A DNA stretch of 5,432 nt from Methanosarcina sp. UBA402. Its GTDB lineage: Archaea; Halobacteriota; Methanosarcinia; Methanosarcinales; Methanosarcinaceae. Both the position numbers and the translations under genes were made by a program. The stretch covers positions 6,565-11,996 of the forward strand of contig DADO01000063.1 in NCBI GenBank assembly GCA_002509325.1, in the 5' to 3' direction. The notes below the pieces were generated by a model. That model saw only the letters and a list, made by a program, of their open reading frames with translations. It searched no databases and was not told where the DNA came from. Each line of letters begins with the position of its first letter. The first letter of the stretch is position 1. Below, piece after piece: positions 5,152-5,432 of this stretch.

Positions 5152-5164
5152 AAGCAGTTTGCTT
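5152..5164. promoter_or_regulatory. Palindrome in the pylT leader
   Basis: AAGCAGTTTGCTT has 5-bp arms AAGCA/TGCTT around three bases, 23 bases upstream of the mature tRNA 5' end. It resembles the palindrome upstream of pylS (4921-4933). If transcription starts near 5183, it lies within the 5' leader removed during tRNA maturation; otherwise it could be a protein binding site. Confidence 0.4.
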
Positions 5165-5205
5165 CCTGTATAGTGATCTTAATTAGTAATGTAAAATAAT
5201 ATTGT

Positions 5206-5216
5206 TTAATATATAT
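5206..5216 (-). promoter_or_regulatory. Candidate TATA box of pylT
   Basis: On the minus strand ATATATATTAA, preceded by the purine-rich CCAATAAAC that could serve as a BRE. An archaeal start about 25 bases downstream would fall near 5180-5187, giving a leader of roughly 55 bases before the tRNA. It is the best TATA match in an AT-rich block, so chance similarity is possible. Confidence 0.45.
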
Positions 5217-5372
5217 GTTTATTGGTAAAATTTCATAAAATTAAATTGTTATTTACCTTTAATGGAAAATTATTTTCTGATGCGCTATTCGCCTTCGGGA
5301 TCCCATTTCACCCGAGTTGCATCTCGCCCAATCTCGAAAGAACGGAGCCCTTTTCAGAAAAGGCTGGCTCAC

Positions 5373-5432
5373 AAACTTTTTCAAAAAAAGTTTGATCAAA
5401 AACCCCTGGTGACGGCGTGATCAACCGGCGCA
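5373..5432. repeat. Repeat module related to the left-end repeat, inverted
   Basis: It begins with a perfect 9-bp hairpin (arms AAACTTTTT and AAAAAGTTT, 5373-5393), then GTTTGATCAAAAAC (5390-5403), which is the exact reverse complement of 40-53, and GGCGTGATCAACCGGCGC (5414-5431), which matches the reverse complement of 71-88 at 17 of 18 positions. The two shared blocks lie in the same order as on the opposite strand at the left end but with different spacing. The module is cut by the window edge. Confidence 0.75.

Larger units (their letters stand above)
5129..5432. other. Upstream flank of pylT: leader, AT-rich promoter block and repeat edge
   Basis: No gene is supported in these 304 bases. 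From 5129 to about 5180 is the pylT leader; 5180-5280 is very AT-rich and contains the TATA candidate; 5281-5432 is more GC-rich and ends in dispersed-repeat sequence. The last part contains CGAGTTGCATCTCG (4-bp stem), an interrupted hairpin with outer arms GAGCC/GGCTC (5345-5370) enclosing CTTTTC-A-GAAAAG, and the palindrome at 5373-5393. Confidence 0.6.

Overview
The window is a complete pyrrolysine (Pyl, the 22nd genetically encoded amino acid) biosynthesis and decoding cluster, all on the minus strand, in the order pylT - pylS - pylB - pylC - pylD. The near-identity of the proteins and tRNA to Methanosarcina PylS/PylB/PylC/PylD and tRNA-Pyl (from memory of the family), the AT-rich spacers, the archaeal GGTGA-type ribosome binding sites and the dispersed TTTGATCAAA repeats point to a Methanosarcina species (methylamine-using methanogenic archaeon). 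I cannot fix the species; the PylS linker is shorter than in the M. barkeri and M. mazei proteins as I recall them.

Layout, reading with transcription (right to left): 5129-5432 holds dispersed-repeat sequence at the edge, an AT-rich block with a likely TATA box, and the pylT leader. pylT (5057-5128) encodes the amber-decoding tRNA with anticodon CUA. A 224-base spacer with T-runs, TATA-like boxes and a palindrome leads to pylS (3630-4832), the pyrrolysyl-tRNA synthetase. A 381-base non-coding gap follows, much of it a degenerate 13-bp tandem repeat array. Then come pylB (2196-3248, radical SAM 3-methylornithine synthase), pylC (1103-2194, ATP-grasp ligase) one base later, and pylD (259-1038, dehydrogenase) after a 64-base spacer with three short repeats. 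A T-rich terminator candidate lies just after pylD, and 1-258 holds two tandem copies of a 79-bp repeat.

How it works together: PylB rearranges lysine to (3R)-3-methyl-D-ornithine, PylC joins it to a second lysine, PylD oxidises the product so that it cyclises to pyrrolysine, PylS charges it to tRNA-Pyl, and the tRNA reads UAG codons, classically in the methylamine methyltransferase genes mtmB, mtbB and mttB (none are in this window).

The core system is known. The parts worth a second look are that pylB itself ends in TAG (an amber codon in an amber-decoding organism, one base before pylC's TTG start), the 13-bp array between pylS and pylB, a shared palindrome upstream of both pylT and pylS, a three-codon mini-ORF whose stop lies in the pylB ribosome binding site, and related inverted repeats at the two ends of the cluster.
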